From NCBI RefSeq assembly GCF_030555055.1, contig NZ_JAMOAO010000001.1, positions 5,890,001 through 5,954,000 of the forward strand: a stretch of 64,000 bases of DNA. The letters run 5' to 3'. Source of the stretch: Nocardiopsis sp. YSL2 (GTDB taxonomy: Bacteria; Actinomycetota; Actinomycetes; Streptosporangiales; Streptosporangiaceae). The notes beneath the pieces are model-generated. The model saw nothing but the letters and a program-made list of their open reading frames with translations. It ran no database searches and had not been told where the DNA came from. The position numbers were made by a program, and so were the translations under genes. Of the stretch, positions 25,202 to 32,671 are shown one piece after another; within the stretch, counting starts at the first letter, position 1, and each line of letters starts with the position of its first letter.

Positions 25202-25891
25202 ATGAAACGTTCGTTCGCGCTCCTGTGCGGGCTCGCGCTCGCCGCGTCGCTGTCCCTGGCCTCGGCCGTACCGGCCGCCGCGGCCGAGCCCACGCCGATC
25301 ATCTTCGTCCACGGATTCGCCGGCAAGGGCGAACAGTGGTCGACCATGCGGGCGAGCCTGGTCAAGTCGGGCTACCCCGCCGACCGGCTGCACGTGTTCT
25401 CCTATGACTGGCTGCGCTCGAACCGGACCATCGCCGACCGTCTGTCCGCCTACACCGACGACGTCCGCGACCAGCACGGGGCCGACCGGGTCCACCTGGT
25501 CTCCCACTCCATGGGCGGGCTGTCCACGCGGTGGTACATCAAGTTCCTGGGCGGCGACCAGACGGTCGACCAGTGGATCTCGATCGGCGGTCCCAACAAC
25601 GGCACGGACCTCGCCCACCTGTGCACGTCGCTCATCACCCCGTGCGCGGAGATGCGGCACGGGTCGGGCTTCCTGACCGAGCTCAACCGCGGCGACCCCA
25701 CCCCCGGGCGGGTGGACTACACGACCTTCCGCTCGCCCTGCGACCTGGTCATCTCGCCGTACGACAGCACGTCGCTGGACGGGGCGGACAACATCCGCAC
25801 CGGGTGCCTGGAGCACATCTCCATGATGTGGAGCTCCAGCGTCATCGACGGTGTGCGGAGCACCGTGGGCGCCCCCGCCGCGGTCGGCTGA
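25202..25891 (+). CDS. Secreted triacylglycerol lipase/esterase (alpha/beta hydrolase)
   Basis: A 229-residue secreted hydrolase. The signal peptide is residues 1-28 (MKRSFALLCGLALAASLSLA through PAAAA). The oxyanion-hole motif IIFVHGFAG (about 33-41) and the nucleophile elbow VSHSMGGLS (serine near 102) are clear. The aspartate probably lies in CDLVISPYDS and the histidine in GCLEHISMM. Three cysteine pairs would stabilise the exported enzyme. The size and motifs match small Streptomyces/Nocardiopsis lipases. ATG 25202 is preceded by GGAG 8 bases upstream. It diverges from the LAL regulator gene. Confidence 0.9.
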   Translation: MKRSFALLCGLALAASLSLASAVPAAAAEPTPIIFVHGFAGKGEQWSTMRASLVKSGYPADRLHVFSYDWLRSNRTIADRLSAYTDDVRDQHGADRVHLVSHSMGGLSTRWYIKFLGGDQTVDQWISIGGPNNGTDLAHLCTSLITPCAEMRHGSGFLTELNRGDPTPGRVDYTTFRSPCDLVISPYDSTSLDGADNIRTGCLEHISMMWSSSVIDGVRSTVGAPAAVG

Positions 25892-25900
25892 CGGCGGGAC

Positions 25901-25938
25901 CGGAGCCGGGCCCGGCGGCGCCGCCGGGCCCGGCTCCG
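25901..25938. terminator. 18-bp-arm perfect hairpin between convergent lipase and FMN reductase genes
   Basis: CGGAGCCGGGCCCGGCGG (25901-25918) and its exact reverse complement (25921-25938) are separated by 2 bases. The position 10 bases after the lipase stop and 6 bases before the end of the FMN reductase gene implies a shared terminator. Confidence 0.7.
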
Positions 25939-25943
25939 CCGGT

Positions 25944-26564
25944 TCAGACCCCCAGGCCCGACATCAGGTCGCTGAAGGCCGTCGGCTCTTCGTAGGGGTC
26001 GGCTCGGTCCGGCACGTGCTCCACGGCCAGTGCCGCGAGCTGGCGTGCCGCGCGGTCGATGCGCTCGCTCAGCTCGCGCCCGCCGCTGTCGCCCGCACCC
26101 CAGTCCTCCGAAGCCGCGTAGACGGCGGTCGGCACGACCACCGACCGCGTGTAGGAGAACATCGGCCGCAGGGCGTGCTCCAGCACGAGCGAGTGGCGGG
26201 GGCTGCCACCGGTCGCCGCTGCCAGGACGGGCTTGCCGTCCATGGCCTCGGTGTCGACCACGTCGAAGAAGGACTTGAACAGGCCGCTGTAGGAGGCGTT
26301 GAAGACCGGGGTGACCGCGATGACGCCGTCGGCCCGCGCGACGTCGTCGAGAACGGAGCGCAGATCGCCGGTCGGTACACCGGTCACCATCGCGTTCATG
26401 ATGTCGTGGGCGAGGTCGCGCAGTTCCACGACCCGGGTCCGGACGTCCCCACCCCGCTCCCGCAGCTCCCTCTCGGCCGCGCTCGTCAGCCGGTCGGCGA
26501 GCAGGCGTGTGGAGGAGGGCGTGCTCAGCCCCGCGGTGACGGTGACGAGTGTGCGCGTGGTCAT
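25944..26564 (-). CDS. NAD(P)H-dependent FMN reductase (CE1759 family)
   Basis: A 206-residue flavodoxin-fold reductase that would supply FMNH2 to the neighbouring monooxygenase. The flavin phosphate loop is TAGLSTPSSTRLLADRL near residues 10-26, and TPVFNASYSGLFKSFFDVVD near 85-104 is the conserved second FMN-contact region of NADPH-dependent FMN reductases. ATGGSPRHSLVLEHALRP contributes the isoalloxazine loop. The start codon overlaps the upstream LLM oxidoreductase stop in ATGA, indicating translational coupling. This gene pair is a recurrent two-component arrangement in actinobacteria. Confidence 0.88.
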   Translation of the reverse strand: MTTRTLVTVTAGLSTPSSTRLLADRLTSAAERELRERGGDVRTRVVELRDLAHDIMNAMVTGVPTGDLRSVLDDVARADGVIAVTPVFNASYSGLFKSFFDVVDTEAMDGKPVLAAATGGSPRHSLVLEHALRPMFSYTRSVVVPTAVYAASEDWGAGDSGGRELSERIDRAARQLAALAVEHVPDRADPYEEPTAFSDLMSGLGV

Positions 26565-27664
26565 GCCTGGGCCTCCGTGTTCTCCTCCGCCCCCGGCTTG
26601 GCGGCCAGGAGCGATGCGTGGGTGGGTGCGTCGGGGACGTGGGCGGGCCGGCCCGCGGCGAACTCCTTGCGCAGGACGGGTACGACCTCCTCGCCCAGCA
26701 GGTCCAGCTGTTCCAGGACGGTCTTGAGCGGCAGTCCGGCGTGGTCCATCAGGAAGAGCTGGCGCTGGTAGTGGCCGAAGGAGTCGCGGAAGCCCAGGGT
26801 GCGGTCGATGACCTCCTGCGGGCTGCCCACGGTCAGCGGGGTCTCGCGGGTGAACTCCTCCAGGGAGGGGCCGCCGCCGTAGACGGGTGCGTTGTCGAAG
26901 TAGGGCCGGAACTCCCTCACCGCGTCCTGGGAGTTCTTGCGCATGAACACCTGTCCGCCCAGCCCGACGATCGCCTGGTCGGCCTTGCCGTGGCCGTAGT
27001 GCTCGAAGCGGCGCCGGTAGAGCGAGATCAGCTTCTTGGTGTGGGTCGCGGGCCAGAAGATGTTGTTGTGGAAGAAGCCGTCACCGTAGTAGGCGGCCTG
27101 CTCCGCGATCTCCGGGCTGCGGATGGAGCCGTGCCAGACGAACGGCGGGACGTCGTCCAGCGGCCGCGGGGTGGAGGTGAAGCCCTGCAGCGGCGTGCGG
27201 AACTTGCCCTCCCAGTCCACGACGTCCTCGCGCCACAGCCGGTGCAGGAGGTTGTAGTTCTCCAGGGCCAGCGGGATGCCCTGGCGGATGTCCTGGCCGA
27301 ACCACGGATAGACGGGCCCGGTGTTGCCCCGGCCCATCATCAGGTCCACCCGGCCGTCCGCCAGGTGCTGGAGCATCGCGAAGTCCTCGGCGATCTTCAC
27401 CGGGTCGTTCGTGGTGATCAGCGTGGTCGACGTGGACAGGATGAGGTTCTTCGTCCGCGCGGCGATGTAGCCGAGCATGGTGGTCGGGGAGGACGCCACG
27501 AAGGGCGGGTTGTGGTGCTCGCCGGTGGCGAAGACGTCGAGGCCGACCTCCTCGGCCTTGAGCGCGATGGTGACCATGGCCTTGACGCGCTCGGCCTCGG
27601 TCGGCGCGCGTCCGGTGGTGGGGTCGGTGGTGACGTCGCTCACCGAGAAGATTCCGAACTGCAT
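26561..27664 (-). CDS. LLM-class flavin-dependent oxidoreductase (luciferase-like monooxygenase)
   Basis: A 367-residue TIM-barrel monooxygenase of the bacterial-luciferase superfamily, expected to use FMNH2 from the adjacent reductase. Conserved blocks are the N-terminal MQFGIFSVSDVT, GLDVFATGEHHNPPF (about 38-52, typical E-H-H), ILSTSTTLITTNDPVKIAEDFAMLQHLADGRVDLMMGRGN in the middle of the barrel, and a late VGSPQEVIDRTLGF. The substrate is unknown. ATG 27664 has GGAGG 9 bases upstream. The promoter region is AT-rich and carries two inverted repeats (27682-27712). Confidence 0.9.
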   Translation of the reverse strand: MQFGIFSVSDVTTDPTTGRAPTEAERVKAMVTIALKAEEVGLDVFATGEHHNPPFVASSPTTMLGYIAARTKNLILSTSTTLITTNDPVKIAEDFAMLQHLADGRVDLMMGRGNTGPVYPWFGQDIRQGIPLALENYNLLHRLWREDVVDWEGKFRTPLQGFTSTPRPLDDVPPFVWHGSIRSPEIAEQAAYYGDGFFHNNIFWPATHTKKLISLYRRRFEHYGHGKADQAIVGLGGQVFMRKNSQDAVREFRPYFDNAPVYGGGPSLEEFTRETPLTVGSPQEVIDRTLGFRDSFGHYQRQLFLMDHAGLPLKTVLEQLDLLGEEVVPVLRKEFAAGRPAHVPDAPTHASLLAAKPGAEENTEAQA

Positions 27665-27681
27665 GGCCGCCCTCCAGGTTA

Positions 27682-27712
27682 ACTTCCAAAGAAGTAGTTT
27701 CCGATTAAACTA
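27682..27712. promoter_or_regulatory. Two inverted repeats upstream of the LLM oxidoreductase gene
   Basis: ACTTC-CAAA-GAAGT (27682-27695) and TAGTTT-6-AAACTA (27695-27712) adjoin each other in a local AT-rich stretch 18 bases upstream of the start. Symmetric half-sites of this size fit a dimeric repressor of MarR, HxlR or TetR type. No such regulator gene is adjacent. Confidence 0.4.
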
Positions 27713-27771
27713 TCACCTCGAACGATCCGGCCCGCGCAGGTATTCCCCGCGCGGGCGGGCGTGTCCGTCCC

Positions 27772-28446
27772 TCAGTGCTCGTGGTCGTGCCCGTCGTCGA
27801 CGTGCCCCTGCCCGCCCTCGGGATCGGAGGTCGACGGGGGATCCTCGGCGGCGCCGCCCGGTTGCGCGCCGGAGCCGTCCATCGGCTCCTCACCGTGCTC
27901 CCCCTGGTCCTCGGCACCGCCCGCGCCGGTGGCGTGCGCGTCGGTGGCATGCGCGTGCTCGTCGGCGCCGTTGACCGCGACGGCGGTGGACAGGGCCACC
28001 GCGAGCGCGGCGCTGACGGCCCAGGCGACCCCCGCCGTGCGCGGATCCCGCTCCGCTCCGCGCCGCGCGAGGGCCCAGAGGGCGCCGGCCACGACGACCG
28101 CCTCCAGGCCGACGGCGACCAGGTCGGTCGTCCCGGCCGGCTCGGGCAGCCAGGCATGCGGTCCGAACGGAAGACCCCACACCCGGCTGAGCGCCCATGT
28201 CCCGACCGACCCCAGGTTGAGCGCCGCACCGGCCAGCATCAGGGCGGGCCCGCCCGGCCAGACCGCAAGGACCGCCCACACCGTCTGCGCGATCCCGGTG
28301 ACCACGAAGAACAGGCCGGACACCCACCACTCGCCCCAGTGGTCGGGGGCCATGACGAGATGGATCTGGGCGGCCCCGGCCGAGGCCGCGGCGCTGGTGA
28401 AGCGGGCGAGGGAACTGCCGGGGGACTGACGCCGACGACGACGCAT
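27772..28446 (-). CDS. Multi-pass membrane protein with His-rich C-terminus
   Basis: A 224-residue protein with about five hydrophobic segments (near 15-33, 41-62, 66-86, 105-126 and 137-156). An acidic, histidine-rich tail follows, containing DEHAHATDAHAT and ending GHVDDGHDHEH. The block IHLVMAPDHWGEWWVSGLFF is widespread in unnamed actinobacterial membrane proteins. ATG 28446 has AGGAG 8 bases upstream; the longer open frame lacks a ribosome-binding site. The clustered histidines suggest copper or other metal binding, and the neighbouring DUF6153 protein is also His-rich. Function inferred only. Confidence 0.65.
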   Translation of the reverse strand: MRRRRRQSPGSSLARFTSAAASAGAAQIHLVMAPDHWGEWWVSGLFFVVTGIAQTVWAVLAVWPGGPALMLAGAALNLGSVGTWALSRVWGLPFGPHAWLPEPAGTTDLVAVGLEAVVVAGALWALARRGAERDPRTAGVAWAVSAALAVALSTAVAVNGADEHAHATDAHATGAGGAEDQGEHGEEPMDGSGAQPGGAAEDPPSTSDPEGGQGHVDDGHDHEH

Positions 28447-28538
28447 GAGGGTACTCCTGTGGTGCTGGTGACGCGGGAGGGAAAGAGGGCAGGCCGAACG
28501 CGCCGACCGACCGGTACGGCACAGCGCGCGAGGGGCCT

Positions 28539-28955
28539 CTAGACCCGCATCACCGACAACTCGGAGACCAGTTGTGGACAGCGCCGTCGTCGTGGGCCCC
28601 CGCCCGGGCCGAGCCGGTCCGGGCGCGCCCCGGCCGCACTCGGCCGCCGACCCCGCCACCACGGGGGGATCGGGGCGAGCAGGACCAGCAACTGGAACGG
28701 GGCCGCCTGCACGCTCTCGCAGCCCGCGTGGGCGTGCTCGGCGGAGGCGGCACAGGCCGCGGCGGCTTCGTCCCCGTCCTCGGCGGCGTGCGCGGACCCG
28801 TGGTCACCGCTGTGCGCGTGGTGGTGCGGTGTCGGGGCGTGCGCGACGTGGGTCGAGGCGCCCTCCGCGCCGTGGGAGAGGGCCACCGCCATGAGCGTGC
28901 CGAGCAGCGCGACCAGCCACAGGGCTGACGCGATCCGGCCGGCGGTGGACAACAC
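28539..28955 (-). CDS. DUF6153 family protein (His-rich, single N-terminal membrane anchor)
   Basis: A 138-residue protein. A hydrophobic N-terminal segment (about residues 8-28) is followed by a His/Ala-rich stretch (THVAHAPTPHHHAHSGDHGS), a Cys pair region (CAASAEHAHAGC) and the terminal ELSVMRV. The overall layout and the C-terminal L-x-V-x-R-[VI] motif match DUF6153 proteins of actinobacteria. The start is GTG 28955. It lies 92 bp upstream of the His-tailed membrane protein on the same strand, so the two are probably one functional unit. A metal-handling role is inferred from composition. Confidence 0.6.
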   Translation of the reverse strand: MLSTAGRIASALWLVALLGTLMAVALSHGAEGASTHVAHAPTPHHHAHSGDHGSAHAAEDGDEAAAACAASAEHAHAGCESVQAAPFQLLVLLAPIPPWWRGRRPSAAGARPDRLGPGGGPRRRRCPQLVSELSVMRV

Positions 28956-30226
28956 GGGCAGTGGACTTCCTCGGGGCGGGGGCGGGTGGTCGTCCCGCGG
29001 GGCAGGGCCGCGGCGGTGACGGGCGCTCGGTCAGCGACCCTACCCGTGACCGGGTCGGGCCGTCGAGGGCACGGGTGGTCGCGGCCGGGTGGGCACCGGC
29101 CCGGGACCGCGCCCGTTCATCCACAGGCACCCTCCGTATCCACTGAATGTCACCCCGCCCGGGTATGCCTGTGAAGGCAGGCACCGCGGCGGCCACCGGG
29201 AGCCGCTACGGCCGGCCGCGGACGTGAGCACACGAGAAGGAGGAGGGCGCGGCCCACCGGACCCGCCCGACACCCCATGGCCACCACCCTCGATCCCCGA
29301 CGGCGCCCCTCCCCCACCGACACCAGCCGGACCGAACGCGAGCCCGTGGTCCTGTCCGACGCCCTCGGCGACGTCATGACCGCCCTCACCGCCGCGGACC
29401 CCGACCTCGCCCTCGTCCCCGGCGGTGACACCGCGCCCGAGCCTCAGCCGGGCACGATCCCTTCGGGGTGAGTCGGGCGGGAACGACCGCACCAGCGTGA
29501 CGGGCCCGCGCGGACGGGCGTTGAGCTCGGCCGACTCCCGCGCGGGCACCCACCGCCCCAGGCTCGTGTGCCCGCCCACTGCCGCACCGGGTCGCGTCCC
29601 CCGGCGTAGTCCGCGTCGACGCGGAGGCACGTGACACAGCCCTCACCGCCGCGCGGCAGGTTCCACTGCCGAGCGGTCCGTGCCGCGTCACCCTCGTTGG
29701 GCACTGGCCGGAAGATCGACTGGCCGCCACTGAGGCCGTCCGAAAGCGCGCGCCAGGGCCGGTTCCGCCCACCCGGTGGGACGCCACAGGGCCAGTGGGC
29801 CGGTCATGGGAGCGCTCCATCATCCACGGGAACCATGAGCATAGGGATCCAGTGGCCGAATCCGAACCCGCTCTTTGCCGAAGGAACCGAAAATCCCTCC
29901 GCCTGGCGGGAACACTGGATGTAGACGAGGCGTTGTCACAGGTGAAAGCGCCCCAGACTGACTCCCGAAAGCCCCATCCACCCATCCAGTACCTGTGAGA
30001 CGCTCTCCACAATCCATGCGCGGATGCGCGCGCTCGTGTCGGCAATGGGGGTTTCCGACACGTATTCAGTCGCCGCATCCGCCTTCCCAGCGGCCAGACC
30101 GCACCTCGTGCACACTGGCCGCGCACGCTGTGGCCCGCGTTGGGGGACGCGGGCCACAGCCATGTCCGGGGCGGCGCCGGTACGCCGGCGCGGCCCGGAC
30201 CCTCCTCCCCCGCCCGTCGGGCCCGC
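28956..30226. other. 1.27-kb region without a supportable gene; AT-rich patch and degenerate CelR-like site
   Basis: No frame in this stretch shows consistent actinobacterial codon bias, a domain or a good ribosome-binding site. The part near 29820-30080 is visibly poorer in GC than its surroundings. It holds an 8-bp hairpin CGTGTCGG/CCGACACG with a 12-base loop (30035-30062). TGGGAGCGCTCCAT at 29807-29820 matches 12 of 14 positions of the CelR box but no cellulase gene follows. A 14-bp hairpin is at 30127-30160. The region may contain gene remnants or a small RNA. Nothing is identified with confidence. Confidence 0.4.
30127..30160. terminator. 14-bp perfect hairpin downstream of lacI-type gene
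   Basis: GCTGTGGCCCGCGT and ACGCGGGCCACAGC form a perfect stem with a 6-base loop. On the minus strand it lies 66 bases past the regulator's stop codon and probably ends that transcript. Confidence 0.55.
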
Positions 30227-31258
30227 TCAGCCGGCCGGTGCGGCCACGCTGTCGCGCTCGACGAGGGTGGGGGTGATCACCCGACGCGTGGAACCGGCCA
30301 CCTCCCCCGAGATCACCGACAGCAGCACGCTCAGGGCCTCGGCGGCCACGCTGTCGAAGTCGGGCCGCACGGTGGTGAGCGGCGGGATGAAGAAGGGGGC
30401 CTCGGGCACGTCGTCGAACCCGACCACGCTCACGTCCCCGGGCACGGACCGGCCGTGCTCGAACAGCGCCCGCAGGATCCCCAGCGCCAGGTGGTCGTTG
30501 GCGGCGAACACCGCGGTCACCTCCGGCATCCGGGCCAGCATCAGACCCGCCCGGTAGCCCGAGACGGCACTCCAGTCGGCCGCGTTGACGGGCGGCACCT
30601 CGGCGCCCGCCTCCTCCAGCGCCCGGCGCCAGCCGCGCACGCGTCCGGCCGCGTCGAACCAGTTCGCGGGGCCGGACACGTGCCAGACCGTGCGGTGGCC
30701 GGCGGCCAGCAGGTGCCGCGTGGCCAGTCGGGCACCGGCCTCCTGGTCGACGGTCACCAGGGTGGCGTCCCGCTCGGGGTCGCCGTCCACCGCGACCAGG
30801 GGGACCTCGGTCGGCACCTCGTTCAGGGCCTCGGCGGCGGCCGCGGTCGGCGCTATCACCACGATGCCCGCGACCCGCTGCTCGCGGTGGTGCTCCACGG
30901 CGTCGGCGATGGAGCCGCGGTCGAGGACGCGGACCCGGCGCACACTGACCACGAATCCCTGTGCCGCCGCGGCCAGCTCGAACGCGGCCAGCAGCGAGGA
31001 GGGTCCGAACAGCGTCGAGTTCTGGGCCACCACCCCGATCAGCTGGGACCTCCCGGTCGCCAGGGCACGGGCGGCCCGGTTGGGCCGGTAGCCCAGCTGT
31101 TCGATGGCGGCGCGCACACGCAGCCGGGTCTGCTCACGGACGTTGGGGTGTTCGTTGAGGACGCGGGAGACCGTCTGGTGGGACACGCCCGCCAACCGGG
31201 CGACGTCCGTCATGGCGGGATCGCGGTTGCCCCGGACGGACGAAGGCGTGTGGTCCAC
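30227..31258 (-). CDS. LacI-family transcriptional regulator of the adjacent sugar importer
   Basis: A 343-residue repressor. The N-terminal helix-turn-helix is MTDVARLAGVSHQTVSRVLN, with the LacI signature VSRVLNEHPNVREQTRLRV. A periplasmic-binding-protein-like sugar-sensing domain follows, with IGVVAQNSTLFGPSSLL and VVGFDDVPEAPFFIPPLTT. GTG 31258 is preferred because AAGGAG lies 6 bases upstream; ATG 31213 right at the helix-turn-helix is the alternative. It diverges from the ytfQ-type gene. Two similar palindromes in the gap (31409-31420 and 31489-31500) are the probable operators for both directions. Confidence 0.9.
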   Translation of the reverse strand: MDHTPSSVRGNRDPAMTDVARLAGVSHQTVSRVLNEHPNVREQTRLRVRAAIEQLGYRPNRAARALATGRSQLIGVVAQNSTLFGPSSLLAAFELAAAAQGFVVSVRRVRVLDRGSIADAVEHHREQRVAGIVVIAPTAAAAEALNEVPTEVPLVAVDGDPERDATLVTVDQEAGARLATRHLLAAGHRTVWHVSGPANWFDAAGRVRGWRRALEEAGAEVPPVNAADWSAVSGYRAGLMLARMPEVTAVFAANDHLALGILRALFEHGRSVPGDVSVVGFDDVPEAPFFIPPLTTVRPDFDSVAAEALSVLLSVISGEVAGSTRRVITPTLVERDSVAAPAG

Positions 31259-31408
31259 CCATGACTCCTTGACTGTCGGCGTCGGCGCCCACTGGGTTGT
31301 CAGCGGCCACCAGGCTATGCGACCGGTCCGGCGGTGCCTTGGCGTCGGGCCCGTCACGGATCCGGGGCCGGGGCGGCCCGCAGCCCCGGTGTCAGCTCGT
31401 GAAACTTC

Positions 31409-31420
31409 GTTGGCGCTAAC
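31409..31420. promoter_or_regulatory. Operator site 1 in the lacI/ytfQ intergenic region
   Basis: GTTGGCGCTAAC is a 12-bp near-palindrome centred on CG with one mismatch. It shares the core half-site with the site at 31489-31500, and the centres are 80 bp apart. Such paired sites are typical of LacI-family control and would allow looping. Confidence 0.6.
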
Positions 31421-31474
31421 ATACGCCGCTCGTCGCCCAGGAGCAATGTCGTCGAATCGTGCCGAGCAGAGGGG

Positions 31475-31506
31475 TTGACCCACGGAATGTTAGCGCTCAC
31501 TATATT
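31475..31506 (+). promoter_or_regulatory. ytfQ-operon promoter with embedded operator site 2
   Basis: TTGACC (31475-31480) and TATATT (31501-31506) form a candidate -35/-10 pair with a long 20-base spacer. The near-palindrome GTTAGCGCTCAC (31489-31500) fills the space between them, so a bound LacI-type repressor would block RNA polymerase. The AT-rich -10 stands out in this genome. Confidence 0.6.
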
Positions 31507-31570
31507 GGCCACGTGATCCTGATCACCACCAACATCCAACGGGTCACCGTCGACATGGAGGCTCCCCCCA

Positions 31571-32536
31571 ATGAAAAGGTTCACCACGGTCGCCGCGGCG
31601 CTCGTTCTCACGACGGTGACCGCCTGCGGTTCAGGCGGCCCGGGCGGCGCGGACGAGACCGACGACGGGACGATCACCATGGGCTTCGCCCAGGTCGGCG
31701 CCGAGAGCGGCTGGCGCACGGCCAACACCCAGTCCATCCAGCAGGCCGCGGAGGAGGCCGGGATCGACCTGCAGTTCTCCGACGCCCAGCAGAAGCAGGA
31801 GAACCAGATCCGGGCCATCCGGTCCTACATCCAGCAGGACGTCGACGTCATCGCCTTCAGCCCGGTCGTGGAGACCGGGTGGGACGCGGTCCTGCTGGAA
31901 GCCCAGCGCGCCGACATCCCCGTCATCCTCACCGACCGGGCCATCGACTCCGAGGACACCTCCCTGTACGAGACCTTCCTCGGCTCCGACTTCGTCGAGG
32001 AGGGCCGCAAGGCCGGGCAGTGGCTGGTCGACAACGCCGAGGGCCAGACGAACGTGGTGGAGCTGCAGGGCACCACGGGCGCCGCGCCCGCCATCGACCG
32101 CAAGGAGGGGTTCGAGGAGGTCATCGCCGGCAACTCCGACATCGAGGTCATCGCCACCCAGACCGGTGACTTCACGCGCTCGGGCGGCAAGGAGGTCATG
32201 GAGGCCTTCCTGCGCTCCCACGACGACATCGACGTGGTCTACGCGCACAACGACGACATGGGCCTCGGAGCGATCGAGGCGATCCGCGCCGCCGGCATGG
32301 AGCCGGGCGAGGACATCCAGATCATCACGGTGGACGCCGTCGAGGCGGGCATGGAGGCTCTGGCCGCGGGCGAGATCAACTTCATCGTCGAGTGCAACCC
32401 CCTGCTCGGCGACCAGCTGATGGAGCTCGCCGAGCAGGTCGTGGCGGGCGAGGAGGTCCCCGAGCGCGTGGTGGTGGAGGAGACCACCTTCACCCAGGAG
32501 GAGGCCGAGGCGGCCCTGCCGGACCGCCAGTACTAG
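31571..32536 (+). CDS. ytfQ: Sugar ABC transporter substrate-binding lipoprotein (galactofuranose-type, YtfQ-like)
   Basis: A 321-residue lipoprotein. The lipobox TVTAC places the lipidated cysteine at residue 19. The mature protein follows E. coli YtfQ closely in the segments GFAQVGAESGWRTANTQSIQ, FSDAQQKQENQIRAIRSYIQ, VELQGTTGAAPAIDRKEGFE, TGDFTRSGGKEVMEAF and YAHNDDMGLGAIEAI. YtfQ binds galactofuranose, and conservation of the RTAN and DRKEG segments argues for a furanose sugar here; arabinofuranose is an alternative in a biomass degrader. It heads the importer operon, 135 bp before the ATPase gene. Confidence 0.9.
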   Translation: MKRFTTVAAALVLTTVTACGSGGPGGADETDDGTITMGFAQVGAESGWRTANTQSIQQAAEEAGIDLQFSDAQQKQENQIRAIRSYIQQDVDVIAFSPVVETGWDAVLLEAQRADIPVILTDRAIDSEDTSLYETFLGSDFVEEGRKAGQWLVDNAEGQTNVVELQGTTGAAPAIDRKEGFEEVIAGNSDIEVIATQTGDFTRSGGKEVMEAFLRSHDDIDVVYAHNDDMGLGAIEAIRAAGMEPGEDIQIITVDAVEAGMEALAAGEINFIVECNPLLGDQLMELAEQVVAGEEVPERVVVEETTFTQEEAEAALPDRQY

Positions 32537-32671
32537 GTACCGGAACCGGGCCGGCCGGCACCCCGCACCACCACTCACCCCGACCGGACCCGACCGGTGA
32601 CTTACCCCGGTCCCCGGCGCCACTGACGACAGCGACGCCGGGGACCGCTCACGACGACGAAAGCACGGGCC

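Noticed and set aside
29277-29471. A 64-codon plus-strand frame starting MATTLDPRRRPSPTDTSRTE
   Set aside because: The nearest purine-rich ribosome-binding sequence is about 30 bases upstream, the product is low-complexity, and no conservation can be argued from sequence alone.
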